Positions 20,238 through 29,055 are shown, counted from the stretch's first letter. The stretch is 64,000 bases of DNA from Anaeromyxobacter dehalogenans 2CP-C (GCF_000013385.1 NC_007760.1:434001-498000), one strand, 5' to 3'. Notes: generated by a model not told the origin, from the letters alone. A program made the numbers and translations.

Positions 20238-21347
20238 ATGGGTTTGGTCCGAGCGGAGGCCGCCGTTCCATCCACGATCCCGCACCCGGAAGTCCTCTCC
20301 GTCGGCCGCGCGCTGCCGCCGAACGCCGCCGACCAGGAGACGCTCATCGCGGCGCTGTCCGCGCACTGGGGCGAGGCGCACCACAACACCGGCCGCCTGG
20401 CCGACCTCCACCGCGCCACCGGGGTGGCCCGGCGCCACCTCGCGCTCCCGCTCGACGCGTACGCGCGCCTGGGCGGCTTCGGCGAGGCCAACGCGGCCTA
20501 CGCGCGCGCCGGCGCGGAGCTGGGCGAGGCGGCGGTGCGCGACGCGCTCGCCCGGGCCGGGCTGGCGCCCGCCGACGTCGCCCACCTGTTCTACGTGACC
20601 GTCACCGGCGTCGCGACCCCGTCGCTCGATGCACGGTTGGTGAACCGGCTGGCGCTCCCGCGCTCGGTGAAGCGGACGCCCATCTTCGGCCTGGGCTGCC
20701 TGGCGGGCGCGGCGGGCCTGGCGCGCGCGTCGGACGCGCTGCGCGCGTTCCCGGACGAGGTGGCGGTGCTCCTGTCCGTCGAGCTCTGCTCGCTCACGCT
20801 GCAGCGCGACGACACCTCGATGGCGAACGTGATCGCGACCGGCCTGTTCGGCGACGGGGCGGCGGCGGTGGTGCTGGGCGGCGGGGCGCGCCCGGCCTCG
20901 GCGCCGCGCCGCGGTCCGGCGGTGGTCGCGACCGCGTCGGTGCTCTACCCCGACACCGAGTGGGTGATGGGCTGGGAGGTGGTGGACGGCGGCTTCAAGG
21001 TCCTCCTCTCGTCCAAGGTGCCCGAGGTCATCGCCGCGAACCTGGGCGCGGATGTGGACCGGTTCCTGGGCGCGCACGGCCTCGACCGCGGGAGCATCCG
21101 GCACTGGGTGGCGCACACCGGCGGGCCGAAGGTGCTGGAGGCGGTGGGCGGCGCGCTGGGCCTGCCCCGCGCCGCGCTGGAGCGCTCCTGGCGCTCGCTC
21201 CACGACCTCGGGAACCTCTCCTCCGCCTCGGTGCTGTTCGTGCTCGGCGACCTGCTCGAGTCGGGCGAGGCGCGCCCCGGCGACCTCGGGCTGCTCGCCG
21301 CCATGGGCCCGGGCTTCGCGGCCGAGCTGGTGCTGCTGCGATGGTGA
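20238..21347 (+). CDS. Type III polyketide synthase (chalcone/alkylresorcinol synthase family)
   Basis: This 369-residue homodimeric-type ketosynthase should extend an acyl starter with malonyl-CoA and cyclise it. The triad is Cys154 (FGLGCLAGA), His293 (WVAHTGGPKV) and Asn326 (LGNLSSAS). The GGPKV context is typical of type III PKS rather than FabH. It begins a compact cluster: its stop overlaps the start of an ACP gene by 7 nt, and a fatty acyl-AMP ligase and flavoprotein follow. A fatty-acyl starter and an alkyl-resorcinol, pyrone or quinone product are inferred. Confidence 0.88.
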   Translation: MGLVRAEAAVPSTIPHPEVLSVGRALPPNAADQETLIAALSAHWGEAHHNTGRLADLHRATGVARRHLALPLDAYARLGGFGEANAAYARAGAELGEAAVRDALARAGLAPADVAHLFYVTVTGVATPSLDARLVNRLALPRSVKRTPIFGLGCLAGAAGLARASDALRAFPDEVAVLLSVELCSLTLQRDDTSMANVIATGLFGDGAAAVVLGGGARPASAPRRGPAVVATASVLYPDTEWVMGWEVVDGGFKVLLSSKVPEVIAANLGADVDRFLGAHGLDRGSIRHWVAHTGGPKVLEAVGGALGLPRAALERSWRSLHDLGNLSSASVLFVLGDLLESGEARPGDLGLLAAMGPGFAAELVLLRW

Positions 21348-21646
21348 CGGGGCGCGACGCCGGCGCCGCGGCGGTCGGGGGCGGCGCCGAGGGGCGCGTG
21401 GCGGCGGAGATCGTCCGGATCGCCCGGGACGAGCTGCGCCTCGACGGCGCCTCCGCCGCGCTGGCCGAGGGGCGCGACGCGCCGCTGGCGGACCGGCTCG
21501 ACTCGCTCGCGCGGCTCTCGCTGGTGGTCGCGGTCGAGGACCGGTTCCGCATCGCGCTCGACGACGAGGGGGCGCTGGCCGTCCGGACGCTGGGGGACCT
21601 CGCGCGGCTGGTGGTCGCGCGCGCCGCGCCGGAGCTGCTGCCGTGA
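21341..21646 (+). CDS. Acyl carrier protein
   Basis: This 101-residue ACP has the phosphopantetheine site Ser55 in RLDSLARLSLVVAVED, an acidic helical body and a longer Ala/Gly-rich N-terminus. ATG 21341 overlaps the PKS stop by 7 nt; GTG 21344 is an alternative. Its own stop overlaps the ligase GTG start (GTGA). The arrangement suggests it carries the acyl chain activated by the ligase and hands it to the type III PKS. Confidence 0.87.
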   Translation: MVTGRDAGAAAVGGGAEGRVAAEIVRIARDELRLDGASAALAEGRDAPLADRLDSLARLSLVVAVEDRFRIALDDEGALAVRTLGDLARLVVARAAPELLP

Positions 21647-23403
21647 GGCTCCGCGGGCCGCCCCAGCCGCCGCCCCGGCACCCGACGCTGGCGCACGCGC
21701 TCGCCGCCGCGGCCGGGCACCCCTCCGGCGCGACGTTCCTCGACCTGCACGAGCGCGAGACGTTCCTGTCCTGGTCCGAGGTCCGCGCCCGCGCCGAGCG
21801 CGCCGCGGCGAACCTCGTCCACCTCGGCATCCGGCGCGGCGATCGCGTCGCGATCGTGCTCCGCACCGAGCCCGCCTTCCTCGACGCGTTCCTCGGCGCC
21901 TGGCTGGCGGGCGCGGTGCCGGTCCCGCTCTACCCGCCGGTGCGGCTGGGCCGGCTGGACGCGTACGCGGAGGACACGGGTCGGATGATCCGGGTGGCCG
22001 GGGCGCGGCTCGTCGTCTCGGCGGGCGGCACGCGGCGGCTGCTCGGCGGCGCGGTGGAGCGCGGGGGCCCGGCGCTCGGGTGCGTGGACGTGTCGGCGCT
22101 CTCGGCGCTGCCCGCCCGCATCGCGCGCGAGCCCGAGCCCGACGCGCTCGGCCTGGTGCAGTTCTCCTCGGGCACGACGGTCGATCCGAAGCCGGTCGCG
22201 CTCACCCACCGCGCGCTCGCCGCCATGGCCGACGCGCTCGTCGCGGCGACGTCGGCGGGGCCGGACGACGTGCTCGTCTCGTGGCTGCCGCTCTACCACG
22301 ACATGGGCCTCATCGGCTGCCTGCTCGCCGCGATGAGCTACCCGGGGCCGCTGGTGCTCATCCCCCCCGAGCACTTCCTCACCCGCCCGGCGCTCTGGCT
22401 GCGCGCGCTGGCCCGCAAGCGCGGCACGATCTCCGCCGCGCCCAGCTTCGCGTTCGCGTACGCGGCCGACCGGGTTCGCGACGCCGATCTCGCGGGCCTG
22501 TCGCTCGGGACCGTGCGGCTGCTGCTCGACGGCGCCGAGCCGGTGTCGGCGGTGGCGCTGCGGGGCTTCGCCGAGCGCTTCGCGCGGCACGGGCTGGATC
22601 CGGGGGCGCTCGTGCCCGTGTACGGCCTCAGCGAGGCGGCGCTGGCGGTCACGTTCGCGCGCCCGGGCGGCCGCCTCGGCGGGCTCGGGGTGGACGCGGC
22701 CCGGCTCGCCTCGGAGGGCGTGGTCGCGCCCGGCGGGCGCGAGGTGGTGCCGGTGGGGACCCCGGTCCCCGGGGTCGAGGTCGAGCTCCGCGGCGAGGGC
22801 GGGATGCGGGTGGGGGAGGGGCGCGTCGGGCGGGTGTTCGTCCGCGGCCCGGCGCTCATGCGCGAGTACCTGGGCGATCCCGGGGCGACCGCGCGCGCGC
22901 TGCGGGGCGGGTGGCTCGACACCGGCGACCTCGGGTTCGTGGTGGGCGGCGCGCTGTACCTCCACGGCCGCGCCCGCGACCTCGTGATCGTGCGCGGCGC
23001 GAACCACGCCCCGGAGGAGTTCGAGGCGCCGCTCGCGGCGCTGCCCGGCCTGCGCCCGGGCTGCGCGGTGGCGCTCGGCTTCGAGCCGGCGGGCGGCGCG
23101 GGCGAGGCGCTGCTCGTCCTGGCGGAGCGCGCCAGGGACGAGGCGGCCCCCGACGCCGAGCTCGAGGCGCGCGTCCGGCGCGCGGTGCTCGCGGCGACCG
23201 GCATCGCCCCGCACACGGTCCGGCTGCTCGCGCCCGGCACGCTCCCGCGGACGTCCTCCGGCAAGCTGCGGCGCGCCGAGGCGCTGCGCCGGTTCCAGGC
23301 GGGGACGCTCGCGCCGCCGCAGCCGGTGAGCGCGCTCCGCCTCGCGCTCGCCGCCGCGCGCTCGCAGCTCGCCTTCGGGCGGTCGCGCCGCCGCGGGGGC
23401 TGA
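21643..23403 (+). CDS. Fatty acyl-AMP ligase
   Basis: This 586-residue member of the ANL superfamily activates fatty acids as acyl-adenylates. It has the ATP loop VQFSSGTTVDPK, the FAAL-type core SWLPLYHDMGLIGCLLAAM, VYGLSEAALAVTF, GWLDTGDLGF and the C-terminal Lys in LPRTSSGKLRR. The LYHDMGLIG segment favours an acyl-ACP loading FAAL over an acyl-CoA ligase. GTG 21643 overlaps the ACP stop by 4 nt. It probably loads the ACP just upstream. Confidence 0.9.
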   Translation: MRLRGPPQPPPRHPTLAHALAAAAGHPSGATFLDLHERETFLSWSEVRARAERAAANLVHLGIRRGDRVAIVLRTEPAFLDAFLGAWLAGAVPVPLYPPVRLGRLDAYAEDTGRMIRVAGARLVVSAGGTRRLLGGAVERGGPALGCVDVSALSALPARIAREPEPDALGLVQFSSGTTVDPKPVALTHRALAAMADALVAATSAGPDDVLVSWLPLYHDMGLIGCLLAAMSYPGPLVLIPPEHFLTRPALWLRALARKRGTISAAPSFAFAYAADRVRDADLAGLSLGTVRLLLDGAEPVSAVALRGFAERFARHGLDPGALVPVYGLSEAALAVTFARPGGRLGGLGVDAARLASEGVVAPGGREVVPVGTPVPGVEVELRGEGGMRVGEGRVGRVFVRGPALMREYLGDPGATARALRGGWLDTGDLGFVVGGALYLHGRARDLVIVRGANHAPEEFEAPLAALPGLRPGCAVALGFEPAGGAGEALLVLAERARDEAAPDAELEARVRRAVLAATGIAPHTVRLLAPGTLPRTSSGKLRRAEALRRFQAGTLAPPQPVSALRLALAAARSQLAFGRSRRRGG

Positions 23404-23404
23404 G

Positions 23405-24511
23405 GTGGCGCGGCTCCGCGACGCGGTGGTCGTGGGCGGCGGACCGGCGGGGCTCGCCTTCGCCGCCGCCGCGGCCGCGCGCGGCCTCGACGTGCTGGTG
23501 CTGGAGCGTCGCCGCGGGCCGGTGGACAAGGCCTGCGGCGAGGGCGTCCTCCCGGCCGGCGTGGAGGCGCTGGAGCGGCTCGGGGTGCGCGCGCGGCTCG
23601 GGCCGGCGCTGGCGCGGCCGCTGCGCGAGCTGCGCTGGGTCGATCCGTCGGGCGCGGTGGCCCGGCTGGCGCTGCCCGGGCCGGGCGGGCTGGGCGTCCG
23701 GCGGGTGGCGCTCGAGGCCGCGCTCCGCGAGCGGGCGCGGGAGGCCGGCGCGGCGCTGGAGGAGGGCGTCGAGGCGACCGACCACCGCGTCCTCGCCGAT
23801 CGGGTGCGGGTCCGGGTGGCGGGCGGCGCGGCGGTGGAGGGGCGGGTGCTGGTCGCGGCCGACGGGCTCGGCTCGCCCACGCGGCGGCGGGCCGGCCTCG
23901 AGCGCCGGGTGCGCGGGCCGGAGCGCTTCGGCGTGCGGCGGCACGCGGACGTTGCCGACGCCGGCGACGCGGTCGAGGTGCACTTCGGCGACGGGGCCGA
24001 GGCGTACGTGACGCCGGTCGGCCCGCGGCAGGTCGGGGTCGCGTTCCTGTTCGAGCGCGGGGCGGCGCGCTCGTTCGAGGCGCTGCTCGAGCGGTTCCCG
24101 GCGCTCGCGGCGCGGCTCGAGGGCGCGGCGTTCGCGACGCCGGCCCGCGGCGCCGGTCCCCTGGCGCGCGCCGCCCGCGCCCGCGTGGCGGACCGCCTGG
24201 TGCTGCTCGGCGACGCCGCCGGCTACCTGGACGCCGTCACCGGGGAAGGCCTCTCGCTCGCCTTCGGGAGCGCGATCGACCTCGCCGCGCTGCTCCCCGG
24301 GGCCCTCTCCCGCGGCGCCTCGGCGCGCGCCCTCGCGCCGTACGAGGCCGCCTGGCGGCGCCGGTGGGCGCCCTACGCCCGCTGGACCCGGCTCGTGCTC
24401 GCGCTCGCGCGCCACCCCGCCGTCCGCCGCCGCGTCATCGCCCTCGCCGGCGCCGCGCCCTGGCCGTTCGAGCGGGCCGTCGCCGCCGCGGTGGGCGCCG
24501 GCGCGGGCTGA
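23405..24511 (+). CDS. FAD-dependent oxidoreductase (geranylgeranyl reductase/halogenase-like fold)
   Basis: This 368-residue flavoprotein has a Rossmann dinucleotide site (VVVGGGPAGLAFAAA), KACGEGVLPAGVEAL as in the geranylgeranyl-reductase-like subgroup, and the second FAD motif LLGDAAGYLDAVTGEGL. It starts with GTG one base after the ligase stop, so it belongs to the PKS cluster. By analogy with alkylresorcinol operons it may hydroxylate the ring to an alkyl-quinone, or reduce a chain. The reaction is not readable from sequence. Confidence 0.85.
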   Translation: MARLRDAVVVGGGPAGLAFAAAAAARGLDVLVLERRRGPVDKACGEGVLPAGVEALERLGVRARLGPALARPLRELRWVDPSGAVARLALPGPGGLGVRRVALEAALRERAREAGAALEEGVEATDHRVLADRVRVRVAGGAAVEGRVLVAADGLGSPTRRRAGLERRVRGPERFGVRRHADVADAGDAVEVHFGDGAEAYVTPVGPRQVGVAFLFERGAARSFEALLERFPALAARLEGAAFATPARGAGPLARAARARVADRLVLLGDAAGYLDAVTGEGLSLAFGSAIDLAALLPGALSRGASARALAPYEAAWRRRWAPYARWTRLVLALARHPAVRRRVIALAGAAPWPFERAVAAAVGAGAG

Positions 24512-24527
24512 GCCCGCGCCCGGCGCC
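24494..24527 (+). terminator. Hairpin spanning the stop codon of the flavoprotein gene
   Basis: GGCGCCGGCGCGGGC pairs with GCCCGCGC-C-CGGCGCC, giving about 15 bp with one bulged C. The three-base loop is the TGA stop itself (24509-24511). It is a strong end-of-operon structure without a U-tract. Confidence 0.5.
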
Positions 24528-24680
24528 GGTGTCCCACAGGCCGCCCCGCCGTGCGCCGGGGACCTCCATCGCCGCGTCCCGTGGACGTGGGGCGGCGCGA
24601 CGCGTTCACCCACCGTTCGGACACGCTGCGTGCTAGCGTCCGCGCGTCCCTTTCCCGCACCTCGTGCGGAGGAGAGTCCG

Positions 24681-25643
24681 ATGCGGATCCGGTTCGCCCT
24701 GCCCGCGGCGGCGGCGCTGGTCCTCCAGGCCTGCGCCACCGTCTCGCAGCCTCCGGTGGAGGTGGAGTCCCCCGTCCCGAAGGCGGCCCAGGTCGCGGCG
24801 CAGCAGCAGGCGGCCGCGCCGTCGGCCAAGCGGTACAAGACGAAGATCGCCATCGCGCGCTTCACCAACGAGACGAGCTACGGGCGGTCGCTGCTGAACG
24901 ACGCCGACCTCGATCGGATCGGCAAGCAGGCCTCGGACATGCTCGCCTCGCGCCTGGTCATGTCCGGCGCGTTCGTGGTGCTCGAGCGGCCCGACCTCCA
25001 GAAGCTCGAGCGCGAGCAGGCCATCTCCGGCGGCGCGGGCCTGGTCGGCGCCGACACCGTCATCTCCGGCTCGGTGACCGAGTTCGGGCGCTCGGTGGGC
25101 GGCAAGAAGGGCTTCCTCAGCAGCACCAAGGTGCAGACCGCCCGCGCCAAGGTGGACGTCCGGCTGGTGGACGTGAAGACCGGGCACGCCTACTTCTCGG
25201 CGCTCGGCGCCGGCGAGGCGAGCACCGAGTCCGGCGAGATCGCCGGCTTCGGCAGCCGCGCCGAGTACGACGCCACGCTGAACGACCGCGCCATCGCCGC
25301 GGCCATCTCCGACGTGATCGACCGCCTGGTCGCCACGCTCGCCGCCCGCCCCTGGCGCTCGGACATCCTCGAGGTGCAGGGCCGGCAGGTCTTCATCTCC
25401 GGCGGCCGCCACCAGGGCGTGCGCGAGGGCGACCTGCTGGCGGTGATGGAGGCGGGCAACAAGGTGAAGAGCCGCCAGACCGGGTTCGAGGTGGCGCTCC
25501 CGCCGAAGCGCGTCGGGACGCTCAAGGTGCTGTCGCTGTTCGGCGACGGCGAGACCAGCGAGGGCGCCGTGTGCGAGCTGACGTCCGGCACCATCGAGAA
25601 GGCCTCCCTCCCCAAGCTCTTCGTGGCCGAGGCCACGCCGTGA
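24681..25643 (+). CDS. CsgG-family lipoprotein
   Basis: This 320-residue protein begins with a lipoprotein signal (PAAAALVLQACATV) after a good Shine-Dalgarno (GGAGGAGAG). The body follows the CsgG plan: KTKIAIARFTNETSYGRSLL, MLASRLVMSGAFVVLERPDL, ADTVISGSVTEFGR and VDVRLVDVKTGHAYFS. In curli systems CsgG forms the outer-membrane export pore, but no curlin or CsgE/F genes are nearby. It leads an operon of four lipoproteins whose DUF4810/DUF799-like members commonly accompany such CsgG-like proteins. Confidence 0.85.
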   Translation: MRIRFALPAAAALVLQACATVSQPPVEVESPVPKAAQVAAQQQAAAPSAKRYKTKIAIARFTNETSYGRSLLNDADLDRIGKQASDMLASRLVMSGAFVVLERPDLQKLEREQAISGGAGLVGADTVISGSVTEFGRSVGGKKGFLSSTKVQTARAKVDVRLVDVKTGHAYFSALGAGEASTESGEIAGFGSRAEYDATLNDRAIAAAISDVIDRLVATLAARPWRSDILEVQGRQVFISGGRHQGVREGDLLAVMEAGNKVKSRQTGFEVALPPKRVGTLKVLSLFGDGETSEGAVCELTSGTIEKASLPKLFVAEATP

Positions 25644-25651
25644 GGTACGCC

Positions 25652-25954
25652 ATGCGGAACGTGCTCTTCGCGGCGGCGGCCGCCGCGCTGGTGGCGGGCT
25701 GCGCCATGCCGCAGACCGTCGTGAAGTCCGTCGAGAGCCGCCCCAGCCTGGCGGTGGTGGGCGCGCCGGCCGGCGCGGTGCTCGTCGTGGACGGGCAGCC
25801 CGTCGGCGAGGCGAGCGCGTACGACGGGAACCCCGCCGTGCTGCGCGTCGAGCCGGGCACGCACCAGGTCGAGATCCGCGACCCGTCCGGCGCCGCGGTG
25901 TACCGGCAGACCGTGTTCGTGGAGAGCGAGCTGAAGACGGTGAGGGTGCACTGA
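25652..25954 (+). CDS. Small PEGA-like lipoprotein
   Basis: This 100-residue lipoprotein has the signal MRNVLFAAAAAALVAGC. A PEGA-like beta segment follows: PAGAVLVVDGQPVGEASAYD, then VLRVEPGTHQVEIRDPSG. PEGA domains are short extracellular beta modules of uncertain function. ATG 25652 is 8 nt after the CsgG-like stop; an in-frame GTG at 25640 overlapping that stop is possible but gives a poorer signal peptide. It is coupled to the next gene (1 nt gap). Confidence 0.75.
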   Translation: MRNVLFAAAAAALVAGCAMPQTVVKSVESRPSLAVVGAPAGAVLVVDGQPVGEASAYDGNPAVLRVEPGTHQVEIRDPSGAAVYRQTVFVESELKTVRVH

Positions 25955-25955
25955 G

Positions 25956-26441
25956 ATGCGCGCGCCCCTCCGAGCGATCCTCGTCCTCGCGGCGTCCGCC
26001 GCCCTGCTGCAGGGGTGCGCCGGGCGCAGCCTCTACCACTGGGGCGAGTACGACGACGCGCTGTACGCGCACTACAAGAACCCGCAGGACCGCGAGGCGT
26101 TCGTCGAGCGCCTGCGGGTGGTGATCGACGGCGCGGAGCAGGCCGGGGAGAAGGTGCCGCCGGGCTGCTACGCCGAGTACGGCTACGCGCTGTACGAGGA
26201 GGCCAGGTACGAGGACGCCTCGCGCTACTTCAAGCTCGAGCGCGAGAAGTGGCCCGAGTCCGGCGTGCTCATGCAGAAGATGATCGGCCTCGCCGACCGG
26301 CGCGGCGGCAAGGAGCCGGTGGCGCCCGCCCCCGCGAAGCCCGCCGCCGCCGTCCCGGTGAAGGCCACGAAGGCGCCGGCCAAGGCGCCGGCGAAGCCCG
26401 CCGCCACGCACGGGCCGGCCGGCGCGCTGGAGCGGAGGTGA
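25956..26441 (+). CDS. DUF4810-like lipoprotein
   Basis: This 161-residue protein has a signal ending LLQGCAGRSL and the DUF4810-type core SLYHWGEYDDALYAHYKNP, then GCYAEYGYALYEEARYEDAS, a TPR-like helical pair. The C-terminus is a low-complexity Ala/Pro/Lys tail (about 125-155) that could reach the cell wall. Known relatives occur beside CsgG-like and DUF799 lipoproteins, as here. Function is unknown. Confidence 0.8.
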   Translation: MRAPLRAILVLAASAALLQGCAGRSLYHWGEYDDALYAHYKNPQDREAFVERLRVVIDGAEQAGEKVPPGCYAEYGYALYEEARYEDASRYFKLEREKWPESGVLMQKMIGLADRRGGKEPVAPAPAKPAAAVPVKATKAPAKAPAKPAATHGPAGALERR

Positions 26442-26443
26442 AC

Positions 26444-27139
26444 ATGGGACGGCTCGGATCGCTCGCAGGACGGCTCGCATCGCCCGCAGGACGGCTCGCC
26501 TCGCTCGCGACGCTCGCCGCGCTGCTCTCGGCCTGCGGCACGGCCCAGGTGAAGAAGGACTACGGCGCGTTCAACACCGCCCGGCCCCGCGCCATCCTGG
26601 TGGTGCCGGTGGTGAACAAGAGCGTCGAGATCGACGCGCCGGAGTACTTCCTCTCCACGCTGCCGGTGCCGGTGGCGGAGCGCGGCTACTACGTGTTCCC
26701 GGTGAACCTGGTGAAGCGGGTGCTCGAGGACGACGGCCTCGCCGACGCGTCGCTGGTGCACGGGGCCGACCCGGTCCGCCTCTGCTCGCTGTTCGGGGCC
26801 GACGCGGTGCTCCTCGCCTCCGTCGAGAAGTGGGAGGCGAAGTACATGGTCGTCACCACGCAGGTGAACGTCGAGTTCGAGTACGTGCTGAAGGACGGCA
26901 AGACCGGGCAGACGCTGTGGACCGAGCGGCGGTCCATGAGCTACCAGCCCGGCAACTCCGGCGGCGGCCTCATCGGCGCGCTGGTGAACGCCGCCGTCAC
27001 GAAGGCCTCGCCGAACTACATGCCGCTGGCGCGGCAGGCGAACGCGCAGGCGTTCGCGTGGCCCGGCCCGGGCTTCCCGGCCGGACCGTATCGCCCGGAG
27101 TACGGCCAGGACGTGCAGGTGATGGCCGCGCAGCCCTGA
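26444..27139 (+). CDS. DUF799/GNA1162-like lipoprotein
   Basis: This 231-residue protein has a lipobox in LLSACGTAQV followed by the DUF799 pattern: RPRAILVVPVVNKSVEIDAP, YFLSTLPVPVAERGYYVFPV, FGADAVLLASVEKWEAKY. Neisseria GNA1162 belongs to this family. It sits 2 nt after the DUF4810-like gene. The signal peptide itself is built from a 21-bp tandem repeat (26447-26509), so its start carries three Gly-Arg-Leu-x-Ser units. It is the last gene of the operon; a 12-bp hairpin follows. Confidence 0.82.
   Translation: MGRLGSLAGRLASPAGRLASLATLAALLSACGTAQVKKDYGAFNTARPRAILVVPVVNKSVEIDAPEYFLSTLPVPVAERGYYVFPVNLVKRVLEDDGLADASLVHGADPVRLCSLFGADAVLLASVEKWEAKYMVVTTQVNVEFEYVLKDGKTGQTLWTERRSMSYQPGNSGGGLIGALVNAAVTKASPNYMPLARQANAQAFAWPGPGFPAGPYRPEYGQDVQVMAAQP
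26447..26509 (+). repeat. Three-copy 21-bp tandem repeat inside a signal peptide
   Basis: Units at 26447-26467, 26468-26488 and 26489-26509 all begin GGACGGCTCG and differ at only a few positions. The period is a multiple of three, so copy-number change would lengthen or shorten the signal peptide by seven residues without a frameshift. Confidence 0.85.
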
Positions 27140-27153
27140 GGACCGGCGCGGGA

Positions 27154-27185
27154 CCGCCGGCGCTCGCATCCGGGAGCGCCGGCGG
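27154..27185 (+). terminator. Hairpin after the lipoprotein operon
   Basis: CCGCCGGCGCTC and GAGCGCCGGCGG form a perfect 12-bp stem with an 8-nt loop (GCATCCGG), 14 nt after the stop. No U-tract follows. The next gene starts 18 nt later. Confidence 0.5.
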
Positions 27186-27203
27186 GTAGGCTCCCGCCGC
27201 CCC

Positions 27204-27932
27204 ATGTCCAAGCTCCTCCTGTTCTACCTGCTCGTCCAGCTCACCGGCAGCCCGCTCGGCGCCCTGGCGCTGCTGCTCGCGGTCTGGTGGCTCACCGACC
27301 GGATGACGGTCGGCGTCCTGCCGGACCCGCTCCGGACCGTCGCGCGCTGGCGCCGCCGGCTCCAGCTCGCCCGCGCCCTCGAGGTGAACCCGCACGACCG
27401 CCGCGCGCGGCTCGAGCTCGCGGATCTCCTGCTCGCGGGGCGCCGCCCGGCCCGCGCCGCCGCGGTCCTCCGGCCCAACGTCGAGGCCGGGGACGAGGAC
27501 GCGCACACCGCGTTCCTGATGGGCGCGGCGCTCGGGCGGAGCGGGCAGGCCGATCCGGCGGAGCGCGCGCTCGCCGTCGCCCGCGCGGCGGATCCCGACT
27601 TCCGCGCCGGCGAGATCGACCTCGAGCTCGGGCGCCAGCGGCTCGGCCGCGGCGACGCCGCCGGCGCGCGCGAGGCGCTGGAGCGGCTCCTGGTGGAGCG
27701 CCCCGGATCGGTGGAGGGGCGCCTCTGGCTGGCGCGCGCGCTCGACCGGCTCGGCGACCGCGACGGCGCCCGCCGCCGGCGCGAGGAGGGCTGGCGCGAG
27801 TACGTCTCGCTGCCGCGCTTCCACCGCAAGCACGAGCGCCCGTTCGCGTGGCGGCTGCAGCCCTGGCGGCCGACCGCCGTGGCGCTCGGCGTGGTGCTGG
27901 TGCTCGCCGCGGTCGCGGCCGTGGCCGGTTGA
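27204..27932 (+). CDS. Membrane protein with tetratricopeptide-like repeats
   Basis: This 242-residue protein has an N-terminal hydrophobic segment (about 5-28, LLLFYLLVQLTGSPLGALAL), then TPR-like helical pairs (HDRRARLELADLLLAGRRPA, FLMGAALGRSGQADPAERAL, LGRQRLGRGDAAGAREALE). A C-terminal transmembrane helix follows (about 218-240). It is probably a membrane-anchored scaffold. No close partner can be inferred from neighbours. Confidence 0.78.
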   Translation: MSKLLLFYLLVQLTGSPLGALALLLAVWWLTDRMTVGVLPDPLRTVARWRRRLQLARALEVNPHDRRARLELADLLLAGRRPARAAAVLRPNVEAGDEDAHTAFLMGAALGRSGQADPAERALAVARAADPDFRAGEIDLELGRQRLGRGDAAGAREALERLLVERPGSVEGRLWLARALDRLGDRDGARRRREEGWREYVSLPRFHRKHERPFAWRLQPWRPTAVALGVVLVLAAVAAVAG

Positions 27933-28056
27933 CGCACCGCGCCGGGCCGCGGCGCCGCCGCGCCGCGTCAGCCGTCCCTTTCCCGGCCCTCCCCGCAGAA
28001 TCAAGACCTTTTCGCGGACCGCTCCTGGCTAGGATGGCCGCAAAGGAGAACCCATC

Positions 28057-29055
28057 ATGCGCGCCACCGTCCTGGGCGCCGGTTCCTGGGGAACCGCGCT
28101 CGCATCCCTCCTCGCCGGCAAGGGCTACACCGTCACCTCGTGGGACAAGGACGCCGCGGTCCTCGACGACATCGCGCGCAACCACCGCAACGAGCGCTAC
28201 CTGCCGGGCCTGCACCTCCCGCCGACGCTGCACGCCAGCGCCGAGGTCGCGAAGGCGCTCGAGGGCGCCGAGCTGGTGGTCCTCGCCGTGCCGTCGCACG
28301 CCGTCCGCCCGGTGGTGATCGAGGCGAAGCGCCACGTCCACGCGGGCACGCCCATCGTCTGCGTCGCGAAGGGCATCGAGCTCGACACGCTCATGACCAT
28401 GACCGAGGTCGTCGAGGACGTGCTGCCGGTGCCGCTCCACCCCTACCTGGCGGTCCTGTCCGGCCCGTCGTTCGCGAAGGAGGTCGCGAAGGGGCTGCCC
28501 ACCGCGGTCACCGTGGCGGCGCGCTGGGAGCGGATCGCGAAGCAGGTGCAGGACGCCTTCCACACGAAGACGTTCCGGCCGTACACGTCCGGTGACGTGG
28601 TGGGCTGCGAGATCGGCGGCTGCGTGAAGAACGTCGTCGCCATCGCGGCCGGCATCTCCGACGGCATGGGCTTCGGCGCGAACGCCATGGCGGCGCTCGT
28701 CACCCGCGGGCTCGCGGAGATCACCCGCCTCGCGGTGCGCAAGGGGGCGAACCCGCTCACGCTGTCCGGCCTGGCGGGCCTCGGCGACCTGGTGCTGACT
28801 TGCTCGTCGGACCTGTCGCGCAACCGCACCGTCGGGCGCGGGCTCGCGGAGGGCAAGACCGCCGACGCGATCCAGCGCGAGCTCGGGCAGGTGGCGGAGG
28901 GCGTGCGGAACGCGCGCAGCGCGCGCGAGCTGGCGAAGCGGCTCGGCGTGGAGATGCCCATCACCGAGGCGATCTACCGGGTGCTGTACGAGGGGCTCGC
29001 GCCGCGCGAGGCGGTGACGGCGCTCATGATGCGCGAGACCAAGCCGGAGCTGTGA
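28057..29055 (+). CDS. gpsA: Glycerol-3-phosphate dehydrogenase [NAD(P)+]
   Basis: This 332-residue enzyme reduces dihydroxyacetone phosphate to sn-glycerol 3-phosphate for phospholipid synthesis. The NAD(P) motif is [16 protein letters not shown] at residues 5-20, with [16 protein letters not shown] and the catalytic-Lys region [18 protein letters not shown] Shine-Dalgarno (AAAGGAGAA) precedes the ATG, and TAGGAT about 30 nt upstream may be its -10. Length is normal. Confidence 0.95.
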   Translation: MRATVLGAGSWGTALASLLAGKGYTVTSWDKDAAVLDDIARNHRNERYLPGLHLPPTLHASAEVAKALEGAELVVLAVPSHAVRPVVIEAKRHVHAGTPIVCVAKGIELDTLMTMTEVVEDVLPVPLHPYLAVLSGPSFAKEVAKGLPTAVTVAARWERIAKQVQDAFHTKTFRPYTSGDVVGCEIGGCVKNVVAIAAGISDGMGFGANAMAALVTRGLAEITRLAVRKGANPLTLSGLAGLGDLVLTCSSDLSRNRTVGRGLAEGKTADAIQRELGQVAEGVRNARSARELAKRLGVEMPITEAIYRVLYEGLAPREAVTALMMRETKPEL

